Assembly (NCBI GenBank): GCA_022360095.1
Contig: JAKSDK010000312.1
Coordinates: forward strand, 1-64,000
Direction of reading: 5' to 3'
Source of the DNA: Phycisphaerales bacterium
Lineage (GTDB): Bacteria > Planctomycetota > Phycisphaerae > UBA1845 > UTPLA1
DNA: 64,000 nt
Position 1 is the stretch's first letter. The number at the start of each line of letters is the position of its first letter. The position numbers and the translations under genes are program-made. This document shows, piece after piece, positions 17,588 to 26,922 of the stretch. Below the pieces are notes generated by a model, which saw only the letters and a list, made by a program, of their open reading frames with translations, did not search any database and was not told where the DNA came from.

Positions 17588-19450
17588 TTATCCCCTGATC
17601 CCCAATCCCCTCACCTTCCTACGTCGTCGCCGCATCCAACTCCAACCCAGCATCGTGAACGGCATCATCGTCATGGTGCCAGGGGCGCAACATTCTTCTC
17701 CGGGAACTTCCTGCCCTGTCGGTGTGTCGTCACACGCATCCGGCTCGCCGTCGCCGTCCGTGTCCACCGTGTCATCACCGCCGGGGCAAACGTCGGCACT
17801 GTCGCAGATGCCGTCGCCGTCCGAGTCGTTGGGGTCGCCGTCCGGGCACGGGTCGCAGAAGTCGGCCAACCCGTCGCCGTCTGTGTCAACATTGTCGTTG
17901 CCGCCTGGGCAGACGTCGTTGCTGTCGCAGACGCCGTCACCGTCGGAATCATCGGGGTTGTCCGCGGGACAGGGGTCGCAGAAGTCGGCCACACCGTCAC
18001 CGTCGGCGTCGGCATTGTCGTCGCCGCCGGGGCAGACGTCGTTGCTGTCGCAAACGCCGTCACCGTCAGAGTCATCAGGGTCGTCGGCCGGGCACGGATC
18101 GCAGAAGTCGGCGACTCCGTCGCCATCGCCGTCGACGTTGTCGTCGCCGCCGGCGCAAACGTCGCAGAAGTCGGGAACACCGTCGCCGTCGCTATCGACG
18201 TTGTCGTCACCACCCGGGCAAACATCGCAGAAATCCGGCACGCCGTCAGCATCGGTGTCGACATTGTCATCACCGCCGGGGCAGATGTCTTCCGACTCGC
18301 AAACGCCGTCGGCGTCGGTATCGTCCGGGTTGTCGATCGGGCAGGGATCGCAGACGTCCGCGACGCCGTCACCGTCGCCGTCGACCAGGATGCAGGTCGT
18401 CAGCTCGAGGGTCCAGCCGTCTAGTGAGCCAGTATCGCCGTTGGTATCGTCGCGAACGCTGAGGGTCCAGGTGCCGTTGGGGTCTTCGCCGATGAAGGCG
18501 GCCAGGGCCTCCTCGGGCGCCAGTGGGGTTTCGGTGGCGTTGTTGGCGAAGCTGCTGTCGGTCACCGGTTCCGGCTCGGTGGGGTCGTCGCCCGCGTCAT
18601 CATCCCAGACCGTGCCGTCGAAGACATCATCGTTGCCACCGCCGTTGTCGGTCGTGAGCGTCACGATCGTTCCTTCCGGCGAGGTCAGGAAGATGTCGAG
18701 ATCGGCGGCAAAGGTGTGCGTGATGTCGGTCACCAGATTGACATCGCACAGGAGCGTGTCAAGGCCCGTCACGTCAACGGTCGAGAGGATCGTGGTGCTG
18801 TCTGGGATCGCGATCGGCAGATTGATGTCGGGGTTGACAAAATCCGTCGTCTGATTGACCGGGTTCTCGGGGATGGTGGTGATGATCAACGACCATGCAT
18901 CAATGAAGCCCGTATCGAAGTTGGCGTCGTCAGTAACTTCCAGGGTCCAGACGCCGTTGGGGTCCTCACCGATGAAGGCGCCCATGGCCTCTTCGGGGAC
19001 CACCGGCGTTTCGACGACATTGTTGGCCAAGGGAACCTCGGTGATCGGCCCGTTGGTGTCGCCGGCGTCGTCATCCCACAGGGTGCCGTTGAAGATATTG
19101 TTACGGCTGTCGCCATTGTCGGTCGTGAGTGTCACACGAGTTCCTTCCGGTGAAATCAGGAAGATGTCGAGGTCGTCGCAATACGTATGGCGAATGAAGG
19201 TTTCGACATCGATGTCCCAGAGGACCGGGTCGAGACCGGCGACCGTGATGGTCGAGGTGAACGTGGCGCTGTTCGTGATCGTGATCGGCAGGGCCGGATC
19301 GGTGGCGTCGATCGTCGTGGTCGTCGAGCAACCGTTGGTCGGGGGTGCCGGGGTGGTGGCCGTGGCTGTTCGAAGAACCAGACCGGTGACGGACAGCATC
19401 ACTACACAAGCGACGTTGGTGAAAAGTCGTGATCTCAATTTCAGATGCAT
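17588..19450 (-). CDS. Exported protein with two P domains, eleven thrombospondin type 3 repeats and a CC...GWSWM-Arg C-terminus (paralogue 3)
   Basis: This is the longest of the three paralogues, about 620 residues. A signal peptide (MHLKLRSRLF, hydrophobic, TATATTP) leads into two P domains that are diverged from the other two paralogues but in the same order. Eleven TSP3 repeats follow, and the tail is EECCAPGTMTMMPFTMLGWS followed by WMRRRRRKV. ATG 19450 has gaggag 8 nt upstream; GTG or other codons up to 19468 are less likely. It is separated from paralogue 2 by the REP-like cluster. As in the others, no catalytic domain is attached. Confidence 0.87.
   Translation of the reverse strand: MHLKLRSRLFTNVACVVMLSVTGLVLRTATATTPAPPTNGCSTTTTIDATDPALPITITNSATFTSTITVAGLDPVLWDIDVETFIRHTYCDDLDIFLISPEGTRVTLTTDNGDSRNNIFNGTLWDDDAGDTNGPITEVPLANNVVETPVVPEEAMGAFIGEDPNGVWTLEVTDDANFDTGFIDAWSLIITTIPENPVNQTTDFVNPDINLPIAIPDSTTILSTVDVTGLDTLLCDVNLVTDITHTFAADLDIFLTSPEGTIVTLTTDNGGGNDDVFDGTVWDDDAGDDPTEPEPVTDSSFANNATETPLAPEEALAAFIGEDPNGTWTLSVRDDTNGDTGSLDGWTLELTTCILVDGDGDGVADVCDPCPIDNPDDTDADGVCESEDICPGGDDNVDTDADGVPDFCDVCPGGDDNVDSDGDGVPDFCDVCAGGDDNVDGDGDGVADFCDPCPADDPDDSDGDGVCDSNDVCPGGDDNADADGDGVADFCDPCPADNPDDSDGDGVCDSNDVCPGGNDNVDTDGDGLADFCDPCPDGDPNDSDGDGICDSADVCPGGDDTVDTDGDGEPDACDDTPTGQEVPGEECCAPGTMTMMPFTMLGWSWMRRRRRKVRGLGIRG
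17725..18390. repeat. Coding tandem repeats (TSP3 units) of paralogue 3
   Basis: Eleven TSP3 units, the longest of the three arrays. The repeat number differs between the paralogues (8, 9, 11), as expected from slippage or unequal recombination. Confidence 0.85.
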
Positions 19451-19698
19451 CAGGTCAGCTCCTCTCAACAGTTGGCGAGCGTCAGGAAGACGGGCGAGGT
19501 CGGTTGCTTCTTGCTTGTGAGCGTCGTACGCAGCCCTGCCGGTTATGTTACCGATTTTGGTAGATCACGACAATCAGCCATGGTGTGACGCCGTGTCTGC
19601 AGCTTCCGATAAAACGGTGTGCTCCGTGTAACAAAGCAAAAGTGTCGATGCGTGTCGACGTTTGTCGAATAAGAAGGGATCGTGAAAACGGCTTTTGA

Positions 19699-20982
19699 TT
19701 ATGAAGCGGTCTTTTGCAGTTTGCGCTTGCGCGTGCCGAACTCCGGGGCCTCCTTGACGCAGGTGCCCAGGATGCCGAGTGACTTCATGAAGGCTTTAAA
19801 TCCGGTGCGCTTGATCTCGGCCGACGAGTCGCCGACCGTTGGAAAACCGTTTTCGTCAGGCGTCAGCGTTTCCCAATTGCGGAATAGCCTGCCCCAGTCG
19901 CTGTCCAGCACGTCGCGCATTTTCTTTTTGGCATTCAACGGATACCAAAGGCTGTCGTGATAGACCACACTGGCGATGTATGCCCAGGGGGCGAGCACCG
20001 TCTTCAAAGACCATTCGATAGGTTTCTTGAGCGGACCCCAGTAAATCTTGTGCTGCATTCTGGAAGCGAAGGTCATTTTCTTGAACGGTCCGTCGAAGTG
20101 CCAGTTTTCGTTCGCCGCGTCGACGTCTCCGACGATTTCAATCTCGCGCGGGTCGCCGCAGCCGAGGCCCATGTCATGCGCAATTTTGATGAACTTGATC
20201 GACATCGGATCGATGCCCATCAGCTTCGCCGCGACGGCATCAATCGCCACCTGATCGTCGCTCGCCAGGATGACGTTCTTCACATGCGGGATCATGCAGC
20301 GGGGGCCCGGTCCGTCGCCGGCAAAGGTGCCGTCCATGACGGCGAAGACGCCGCGATGGATCTTTTTCTGGATCATGAGCAAATCGACCAGCGTCTCATG
20401 AATGACCGGGTGTGTCCAGTGGCGATGCTCGTTCAGCAAACCACCGAAGGCGTTTTTCATCGCGCCGGTCGTCGTCGTGAAGATGTGTGTCTTGACCGTG
20501 GGCAGATGGATGATGTTCTCGCCGATGAAGCGTTTGGGGATATGAAAGCCCTTGGGATAAACCTCGTTAAGGCAAATGAATTTGTCGGCCAGGTCTCCGA
20601 CGGCGTCGCGAATGTGAATCCACTCCTCGCCTTCATAGAGGTGCACGTTTCGTAAGCCGTGGGCATCGGTGACGTTGACCTGTTTGTTCTCCCGCTCGCC
20701 CAGGTGTGCATCGATGACGACCGTGCGATTGTGACAGCCGTGGATCAGGTCCGACTCATAGCCATCCTGTTTCATCGCGCGGATGACGCCTTCGAGTTGC
20801 CAGGGCGTGGTCGAGCTTCCGGGAAAGAAGAAATGCCAGCTGATATTGATCTTGAGCGCCGTGTCCGCATCCTTGGCGACGACCGATTGATAGTCGGCAA
20901 GGTTCAACAGGCGATGGTAGTCGGTCAGGACGGTTGCAGGTTTTGTGCGGAGGATGGCAACTTTCGATTTCGTCAACGGCAT
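19699..20982 (-). CDS. DUF362 domain-containing protein
   Basis: A 427-residue soluble protein with the DUF362 pattern: ALKINISWHFFFPGSSTTPW near the N-terminus, ENIIHLPTVKTHIFTTTTGA with the NAFGGLLNEHRHW segment, FAVMDGTFAGDGPGPR and ILASDDQVAIDAVAAKLMGIDP. In related proteins this domain is often linked to ferredoxin-type iron-sulfur modules; no 4Fe-4S motif is attached here. Start ATG 20982 has aggagg about 4 nt upstream. It stands alone, and the biochemical role of the family is not established. Confidence 0.85.
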   Translation of the reverse strand: MPLTKSKVAILRTKPATVLTDYHRLLNLADYQSVVAKDADTALKINISWHFFFPGSSTTPWQLEGVIRAMKQDGYESDLIHGCHNRTVVIDAHLGERENKQVNVTDAHGLRNVHLYEGEEWIHIRDAVGDLADKFICLNEVYPKGFHIPKRFIGENIIHLPTVKTHIFTTTTGAMKNAFGGLLNEHRHWTHPVIHETLVDLLMIQKKIHRGVFAVMDGTFAGDGPGPRCMIPHVKNVILASDDQVAIDAVAAKLMGIDPMSIKFIKIAHDMGLGCGDPREIEIVGDVDAANENWHFDGPFKKMTFASRMQHKIYWGPLKKPIEWSLKTVLAPWAYIASVVYHDSLWYPLNAKKKMRDVLDSDWGRLFRNWETLTPDENGFPTVGDSSAEIKRTGFKAFMKSLGILGTCVKEAPEFGTRKRKLQKTAS

Positions 20983-21113
20983 CGGACCTCCTAAACGCTC
21001 GCACAGACTCTATCGGCCTACGGGAGCCTTGACAATCTTCCTAATCGTTGCGGCGGAGAAATGCGAATCCGATGAAATCCGGTGCGCCTCGGTCTTATTC
21101 GTCGGGCGTACGG

Positions 21114-21551
21114 TCAATCCAGCGTGTCCTTTGCTTTTTCGACGGCTTGGGTCGTGGCCTTTTTGGCTTTTTCGACGGCCTGAGTTGTTGCCGTCTTCGC
21201 TTTCTCGACAGCCTGGGTCGTGGCGCGCTTGGCTTTTTCGATGTACGGTTTTGATTTCTCCGCGATTTCGCCGGCCTTCTCTTTGGCCTTTTCCTTCAGT
21301 TCGCCCGCCTTCTGTTTGCCTTTTTCCGCCAGCTCACCGGCTTTTTGTTTTCCCTTTTCGTAGGCTTCCTTGGCCTTGGCCGCGCCCTTTTCCAGGTACG
21401 GCTCGGCTTTGTCCTTCGCATCTGACGCCGCCTGTGTCGTGGCGTCCTTGGCGTCTTTGGCTTTCTGCTTTGCCTTCTCAACATCGGCCGGATCGCAGGC
21501 GGCCGTGCCGACGAGGACGAGAAGCATGGCGATCAGGCTGGCTCTACCCAT
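21114..21551 (-). CDS. Lipoprotein with 11-residue amphipathic repeats (LEA/apolipoprotein-like)
   Basis: 145 residues. The lipoprotein signal ends in VGTAACDP. The mature protein is almost entirely Ala, Lys, Glu and Thr with an exact 11-residue period: KGKQKAGELAE, KGKQKAGELKE, KAKEKAGEIAE, KSKPYIEKAKR, then three copies of ATTQAVEKAK plus one residue. This is the pattern of group-3 LEA proteins and apolipoprotein-like helices, predicted to form long amphipathic helices lying on a membrane or shielding proteins under desiccation. Function is inferred from composition only. ATG 21551 has ggagg at about 7 nt. Confidence 0.8.
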   Translation of the reverse strand: MGRASLIAMLLVLVGTAACDPADVEKAKQKAKDAKDATTQAASDAKDKAEPYLEKGAAKAKEAYEKGKQKAGELAEKGKQKAGELKEKAKEKAGEIAEKSKPYIEKAKRATTQAVEKAKTATTQAVEKAKKATTQAVEKAKDTLD

Positions 21552-21646
21552 GATGGCACCTCCGGAGGCTGTTGCATGGTCATCAAACGTCGAACCTTCA
21601 GGATCATAGCGTACTTCTCGTCGTTCTGTCAGAGTTTCATTCAGAT

Positions 21647-22636
21647 CTATTCCGTGGCCCCGGCCGTGTCCGTGCCCGCCGCCGTGACTTCTTCGGTTTT
21701 CTTGGGCCCTGTTTTCTTTTGATTGATGTCGATTACGAAGTGCCGGTCCGTGACCTCGGCGCCCGGCCGAAAATCAGTGTATTGATAAATGGCGTCGAGC
21801 GTATCCGTGGTTCTTTCGTTTCCTTCCGTCAACCAAAGCCGGGTTTCGACGGGCAGCTTCGTTTCACTGTCGATGTATAAATCCTGTAGTTTGCACGGAT
21901 ACTCATCGCCGGTCGGGTAGAGTATTTCAAAGTGATAGCACGGCCTTTTGTCCGGTCCGAACGCCCCTGCATCCTGTACCTTGATTTTGACCTCACCATG
22001 CGGCTTCGCCTTCTCGATCCGATCAAGGGTGCGCTCCATCATGCGTCGCAGGCCAAAGTCCGTGATCGGGTTTCGCGTTTTGTGGAACGCCACGGCAAAG
22101 GGAACCGGCCAGTTGCCCACCGTCGGCTTGAGCCCGAAGAGGCCCCTCCTCGGCAGCAAGGCAACCTTGTTATCGTTCTGCCCTTCGATGTAAACGCATT
22201 GCAGATACTCGCTGTCCTCGTCGGTCCAGGTGAAGCGAACGCTGAAGGGATTGTCGCGGTAATCGGCAATCATGTGCTCCGCGGGCATCAGTTGTTTTGC
22301 AAGTCCGCGCTGCAGTCGTTCCTGTCTCAAGAAGTTGGACCGGAATGTTCGGATCTTACGGGCCTCGGCCAGGCAGTTCTCGAAATAGGCGACGGGATCG
22401 TTTTGAATTTTTTCAACGATCGTCAATTCGACCGGTTCGGGAACTTTTTCAGTCTTGGGAAGGGGGGTGGCCTTCTCGCGGTCGGGGGTCTTGACCTCCT
22501 TGGGTATTTCAATGGCGACCTTCGCATCCTGCTTGACGCAACCCGCCGGCATCAGGACGGTGATAAGAGCCGTCCACGCCAATGCTGCCAATAAGCGCCG
22601 CTTGATAAACTGCCGTACTGAATGATCGATGGCCAA
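21647..22636 (-). CDS. DUF1571 lipoprotein
   Basis: About 329 residues. The signal region ends in a lipobox-like VLMPAGCVKQ, then a Lys/Pro/Glu-rich linker leads to a DUF1571-type domain (LAEARKIRTFRSNFLRQERL, QLMPAEHMIADYRDNPFSVR, YIDSETKLPVETRLWL), a fold related to outer-membrane lipoprotein-sorting/LolA-like domains and common in planctomycetes. I favour TTG 22636 as start, because aaggag lies 8 nt before it; ATG 22663 has no ribosome binding site. It is probably periplasmic. Its role is unknown; it may share a transcript with the QNG1-like gene upstream. Confidence 0.8.
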   Translation of the reverse strand: MAIDHSVRQFIKRRLLAALAWTALITVLMPAGCVKQDAKVAIEIPKEVKTPDREKATPLPKTEKVPEPVELTIVEKIQNDPVAYFENCLAEARKIRTFRSNFLRQERLQRGLAKQLMPAEHMIADYRDNPFSVRFTWTDEDSEYLQCVYIEGQNDNKVALLPRRGLFGLKPTVGNWPVPFAVAFHKTRNPITDFGLRRMMERTLDRIEKAKPHGEVKIKVQDAGAFGPDKRPCYHFEILYPTGDEYPCKLQDLYIDSETKLPVETRLWLTEGNERTTDTLDAIYQYTDFRPGAEVTDRHFVIDINQKKTGPKKTEEVTAAGTDTAGATE

Positions 22637-22683
22637 AACCGAACTCCTTCGTGGGGGTTTCATGATTTCAACAACTTGGTCAA

Positions 22684-23631
22684 CTAATAATAGACGGTTC
22701 GCGTACGATGGTGGTTCACCTTGACTCCGTCTTCATGCGACAGGGCCCAGAGATACCAGTCGATTTGCCAGGCCGGAACGGTTTTGCCGATCCTGAAAAG
22801 GGCCTTTGCCATTCGATCCACCGCCTGCACGGTCGCCGCCCGAATTTCCACTTCTTCGTCAGAACCCTGTTTGATTTCGCGTTCCTGCTCGACAGCCTCG
22901 GCCAAGGCCGGCGACAAGGTCAGGATACCGAGATGTCGCAGTGCCTGCGGTACGCGATAATCGGCGAAGGCCGTCAGCTCTTCCAGGCCCGAGAGCGCCG
23001 GATGGTCGTGCTGCTGCCAAACGACGGCGAGATCCAGCGCGCAAATCTGAGCCCGCTTCATGAAATAGACCGGACGGCCTCTGTACTGGCTCACGTCGCG
23101 AAAGGAATCAAGGTTGGTCATCAGCAAGACCGCAAGCGGCCAAGCCTTTTCGTTCACCGATTCCACGGCGTGGATAAACTGGCCGTCAAATCGATCCAAC
23201 AATATCTCGCCGGTCTTGCGAATGATTTGCTCGCGTTCTTCGAAGAGTAACAATTGTCCCTTGCCGCTGAGAACATCCCGGATTTCCTCGCGCGGTACGC
23301 TGACCCAATATTCCGCGTCGAACCATTTCGGTTCGTACTTCGCCGCGAGCATGAGGGAAACGAGCATCGCATTGAAACGCTCGTAAGTATCGCCGCGCCA
23401 CTGAATTCGTATCGGATCGGGCGACCAGAAACAAAAATTCAGCGCATCGATCAGGAGCACGAGATTGGCCAGTTGCTCCTGAGAGCCGGGCAGGGATGCG
23501 TACAGTTCATAGCCGGACGGACGGAGCGCGTCCGATGCGACGTCGCTTGCCCAGTTCTGGATCGCAGCGTCATCAAGACTGACGTGCTCTGCCTGTTGGA
23601 CGGCAGCTTCGGTTGTTTCGAGCACGAGCAT
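22684..23631 (-). CDS. Queuosine salvage protein (DUF2419 / QNG1 family)
   Basis: 315 residues matching the DUF2419 family, which in eukaryotes and some bacteria releases queuine from queuosine 5'-phosphate. Diagnostic stretches are LIDALNFCFWSPDP, with the conserved Asn-Phe-Cys-Phe-Trp, FPHARGE-like helices, FIHAVESVNEKAWPLAVLLM and the C-terminal FADYRVPQALRHLGILTLSPAL. It would allow recycling of the tRNA base from scavenged nucleotide. No queuosine biosynthesis or transporter gene is in the window. Start ATG 23631 has no clear Shine-Dalgarno. Confidence 0.88.
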   Translation of the reverse strand: MLVLETTEAAVQQAEHVSLDDAAIQNWASDVASDALRPSGYELYASLPGSQEQLANLVLLIDALNFCFWSPDPIRIQWRGDTYERFNAMLVSLMLAAKYEPKWFDAEYWVSVPREEIRDVLSGKGQLLLFEEREQIIRKTGEILLDRFDGQFIHAVESVNEKAWPLAVLLMTNLDSFRDVSQYRGRPVYFMKRAQICALDLAVVWQQHDHPALSGLEELTAFADYRVPQALRHLGILTLSPALAEAVEQEREIKQGSDEEVEIRAATVQAVDRMAKALFRIGKTVPAWQIDWYLWALSHEDGVKVNHHRTRTVYY

Positions 23632-23889
23632 AGCGGAATGCTAGTCAGTGGTTAGACCAAGGGCAACCGGGTGAAGCGTTCAGACTGCGTTCGGTCATGC
23701 CGTTCGCGCGAGTTCCGTCAAAGCCCCGGGCAGGCCTGCCCGGGGTCCGGGGAGTGAGTGTCTCGCGATCTGCAGATCGACTTTCTCACACGTTCTTACA
23801 CAAATCACCCCGTTTGAGTAAACTAGCCCGGCCTCGAACCAACCTCGGGGAAACGGACAAACGTTAGTTTTATCGCTTCGGAGTGCATC

Positions 23890-25119
23890 ATGAGTACCCT
23901 GCTCGATCGTTTCTGCCGTTACGTGAAAGTCGAAACCACCGCCAACGAGGACACCGAAGCCTATCCAAGCTCTCCGGGCCAGTTCGACTTGGGTCGGATG
24001 CTCACCGATGAGCTGAAATCGCTTCATCTCGACGACGTCGGCATGGACGAACACGGCATCGTGATGGCCACAATTCCCGGCAATGTCGACGGAGCGCCGA
24101 CCATGGCCTGGCTTGCGCACATGGATACCTCCCCGGAATTCACGGCCAAGGACGTCAAGCCGGCCGTCCACGAAAATTACGATGGCAACGACATTGTTCT
24201 CTCCGGCGACAAGGCCCGGGTCATCCGTGTCGCGGAGTCGCCGGAGTTGGCGGCGTTGAAAGGCAAAACGATCATCACCACGGACGGAACCACGCTGCTC
24301 GGCGCCGACGACAAGTCGGGCGTGGCCGTGATCATGACGGCGGCCGAGCACTTGATGAGCCATCCCGAGCTCAAGCACGGCCCCATTCGTATTGTCTTCA
24401 CATGCGATGAGGAAATCGGTCGCGGCACGGACAAACTCGATCTGAAAAAAATCGATGCGACGGTCGCTTACACGCTTGACGGTGAGGACCAGGGCAACCT
24501 TGAATGTGAAACATTCTCTGCCGACCAGGCAATCATCACGATTGCAGGGAAGAACATCCACCCCGGATTCGCCAAGGATCGTATGGTCAACGCGCTTCGG
24601 GTCGCCGCGACATTTCTTTCCCATATGCCGTCTGACACGATGTCGCCGGAATCCACGGAAGGGCGTGAGGGCTTCCTGCATCCCTACGTCATCGACGGCG
24701 GCGTGCCTGAAGTAAGAATCAAATGTCTTCTCCGGAGTTTTGTCACGGCCGACCTCGCGGACCAGGCGAAGCTGCTTGATACGATTGCGGAAAAGACGCG
24801 GGCCGCGCATCCCGAGGCGGAAATCGGGATTCGCATACAAAAACAATACCGCAACATGATCGAAGCCCTGGAAAAGGAGCCTCGCGCAAACAAGCTGGCT
24901 CAGGAGGCCATTCGTCGTGCGGGTCTGGAGCCGAAGCTCCAATCGATCCGAGGCGGCACCGACGGCTCTCGCCTCAGCGAAATGGGGCTGCCGACGCCGA
25001 ATCTCTCGGTCGGTATGCACAACTTCCATTCGCCACTGGAATTCGCATGTCTGGAACAAATGGAAAAGGCGGTGGAAGTGCTGGTCGAACTGGCGCAGCT
25101 TTGGGGGAATGAGAAGTAA
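23890..25119 (+). CDS. pepT: Peptidase T (tripeptide aminopeptidase)
   Basis: 409 residues, the normal length for PepT, a cytoplasmic M20-family metallopeptidase that removes the N-terminal residue from tripeptides. The two-zinc site is visible: AHMDTSPEF (His, with catalytic Asp), GADDKSGVA (bridging Asp), CDEEIGRGT (catalytic Glu and zinc Glu), DGEDQG (Asp) and MHNFHSPLEF (His near the C-terminus). GGTDGSRLSEMG is also typical. Start ATG 23890 follows a Tyr/Arg-neutral spacer without a strong Shine-Dalgarno. Two POT-type transporters follow in the same direction, so imported peptides are probably its substrate. Confidence 0.96.
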   Translation: MSTLLDRFCRYVKVETTANEDTEAYPSSPGQFDLGRMLTDELKSLHLDDVGMDEHGIVMATIPGNVDGAPTMAWLAHMDTSPEFTAKDVKPAVHENYDGNDIVLSGDKARVIRVAESPELAALKGKTIITTDGTTLLGADDKSGVAVIMTAAEHLMSHPELKHGPIRIVFTCDEEIGRGTDKLDLKKIDATVAYTLDGEDQGNLECETFSADQAIITIAGKNIHPGFAKDRMVNALRVAATFLSHMPSDTMSPESTEGREGFLHPYVIDGGVPEVRIKCLLRSFVTADLADQAKLLDTIAEKTRAAHPEAEIGIRIQKQYRNMIEALEKEPRANKLAQEAIRRAGLEPKLQSIRGGTDGSRLSEMGLPTPNLSVGMHNFHSPLEFACLEQMEKAVEVLVELAQLWGNEK

Positions 25120-25167
25120 TCCCATCTGAGATTGGCCGGCACAAATGCCCGTCGCTTGGAGTTCGAC

Positions 25168-26805
25168 GTGACAGACGCATCTACCGACGGCGCGGTCAGT
25201 CAAGCGATCAAGAATTACTTTCGTGCATTCGGTGCGCTGAAGTCGTGCGGCCGGGAGTTCTGGGGCGTCCAACTGGTCAATCTGTTGGACGGCGCCGCAT
25301 ACTTTGCGATGCTCACCGTAAGCACGCTCTATTTGAGCGAGACGTTAGGGTACAGCGACGCGAATGCCGCAAATCTCTGGGCGGCCTGTATGACGATGTA
25401 CACGCTCACAGGCTGCATTGCCGGATTTGTCGGGGACTCGATCGGGATCAGACGGACCTTGTATTTGTCGATCGGGCTGTTGATCGTTTCTCGCCTCGCG
25501 ATCAGTTTCACGACTGCGAAGCCGATCGTCGTGCCCGCGCTATTCCTGATCGCGATTGGGACGGCCATCATGACGCCGATCCTGATTTCCGCGACGAAGC
25601 GCTACACCTCGAAAGAATCTCAGACGGCCGGCTTCAGCATGCTGTATTTGCTTATGAATATCGGTGCGTTTGTCGGGAACGCGACGCTTGACCCGCTGCG
25701 CGGATTGCCCTGGGGAAATCGCTCGATCTTCATGATGGGGTCGGCCATGAGCATCGGGTGTTGGCTTGCCGTCATGTTCGCATGGCGTCGTCGAATAGAT
25801 CAGGCCGATTCTCGGTCAAGGCACGCGAAAAACTCCGGTGTCGGGACGGATCAATCCGGCAAATGGGAAGCGCCCTGGACGATTGCCTCCAGCGTTTTTC
25901 GGGAGTCGGCCTTTTGGCGTTTTATGCTGTTTCTTTTTCTGCTCGTCGGGGTACGGCTTGTATTCGAACATCAAAGCCAGATCTACCCGAAGTACTACCA
26001 ACGAACGATTGCCGACTATGTATTCGGCCTGAGTCCGCAGGCGGAAGACGGCGATCTCGCGCAAACTCAGAAACAATTGGACAACCATGAAATTTCTCCG
26101 CGTTTGAGGCAAGCGTTCGGCGCCAACGACTTGATGCTGTCCGCGGAGGCTCGCGCGGAGATCAGCGAGGCCGGGAGCAGGTGGAAAATCGATGATGGGA
26201 AAAAGACTTTCTATGTGCGCCTGGACGGCGATCAGCTGAGCGTCTATTCGTCAGATGCACCGATCGGCTTGCTCAACTCGATCAATCCGTTCATCATCTG
26301 CTTTGGTGTCATCATTTCGACACCGATCGTCGCACGGTTCAAGTTGTTCAACGTGTTGGTGGTCGGCATCACCATTTCTGCGATCTCGATGTTATTCCTG
26401 GTGATTCACCCGGGATGGTTTTGCAGCGCGCTCGGCCTGTCCCTGTCACAAGGCTATGCGGTCATCGTCGTCCTGCAGATTATGGTATTCTCGATTGGTG
26501 AGGCCATTTGGTCGCCGAGGTTGTATGAGTACACGGCGGCGATTGCACCTGTAGGTCGTGAAGCTTCTTACATGGGGTTGTCGTACTTGCCGACGATCCT
26601 CGCAAGGTCCGTCGAAGGTCCGATCGCCGGACAATTGCTGAATCGATATTGTCCGCCGGACATTGGCGCTCGGTTGGATACCGTGCCTTATTCGCAGAGT
26701 CCGCAGTTTATGTGCTTGATTCTGGCGGTTTTGGCCATGGGCTCACCGATTCTGGTTGTCGTTTTCCGAAAAGTGATTCAGAAAGAGGCGAGCCGAGCGG
26801 TCTGA
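25168..26805 (+). CDS. MFS transporter of the POT (proton-dependent oligopeptide) type
   Basis: About 545 residues with a dozen predicted membrane helices (e.g. LVNLLDGAAYFAMLTVSTLY, TMYTLTGCIAGFVGDSIGIR with the MFS loop GDSxGxRR). FSMLYLLMNIGAFVGN matches the second PTR2-type motif. A soluble insertion of about 95 residues (near 25980-26275) sits between the two halves. The POT ExxER motif at the N-terminus is not obvious, so the substrate may differ from classical peptides. GTG 25168 is preferred because ggag lies 8 nt upstream; TTG 25132 would add 12 residues. It follows pepT by 48 nt and is likely co-transcribed with it. Confidence 0.82.
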   Translation: MTDASTDGAVSQAIKNYFRAFGALKSCGREFWGVQLVNLLDGAAYFAMLTVSTLYLSETLGYSDANAANLWAACMTMYTLTGCIAGFVGDSIGIRRTLYLSIGLLIVSRLAISFTTAKPIVVPALFLIAIGTAIMTPILISATKRYTSKESQTAGFSMLYLLMNIGAFVGNATLDPLRGLPWGNRSIFMMGSAMSIGCWLAVMFAWRRRIDQADSRSRHAKNSGVGTDQSGKWEAPWTIASSVFRESAFWRFMLFLFLLVGVRLVFEHQSQIYPKYYQRTIADYVFGLSPQAEDGDLAQTQKQLDNHEISPRLRQAFGANDLMLSAEARAEISEAGSRWKIDDGKKTFYVRLDGDQLSVYSSDAPIGLLNSINPFIICFGVIISTPIVARFKLFNVLVVGITISAISMLFLVIHPGWFCSALGLSLSQGYAVIVVLQIMVFSIGEAIWSPRLYEYTAAIAPVGREASYMGLSYLPTILARSVEGPIAGQLLNRYCPPDIGARLDTVPYSQSPQFMCLILAVLAMGSPILVVVFRKVIQKEASRAV

Positions 26806-26922
26806 TGTTGGAATAAGTTTCAACGGACCCCTGGATTTGATGAAAGTGGACAATTCGGGTATTTTTCGCGTCCTCAGCCTGTCCTATTGCTTGACAAATC
26901 GCCATGAAAGGAGCTGATCGCA

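Noticed and set aside
13531..18854. Long Ser/Pro- or Arg/His-rich frames opposite the TSP3 repeats, and the idea of a CRISPR array here
   Set aside because: The repeats encode calcium-binding TSP3 units on the minus strand; spacing and sequence vary with the protein repeat, and there are no unique spacers between identical palindromic repeats.
23695..25272. 525-codon minus-strand frame opposite pepT
   Set aside because: Shadow frame; pepT on the plus strand carries all metallopeptidase motifs.
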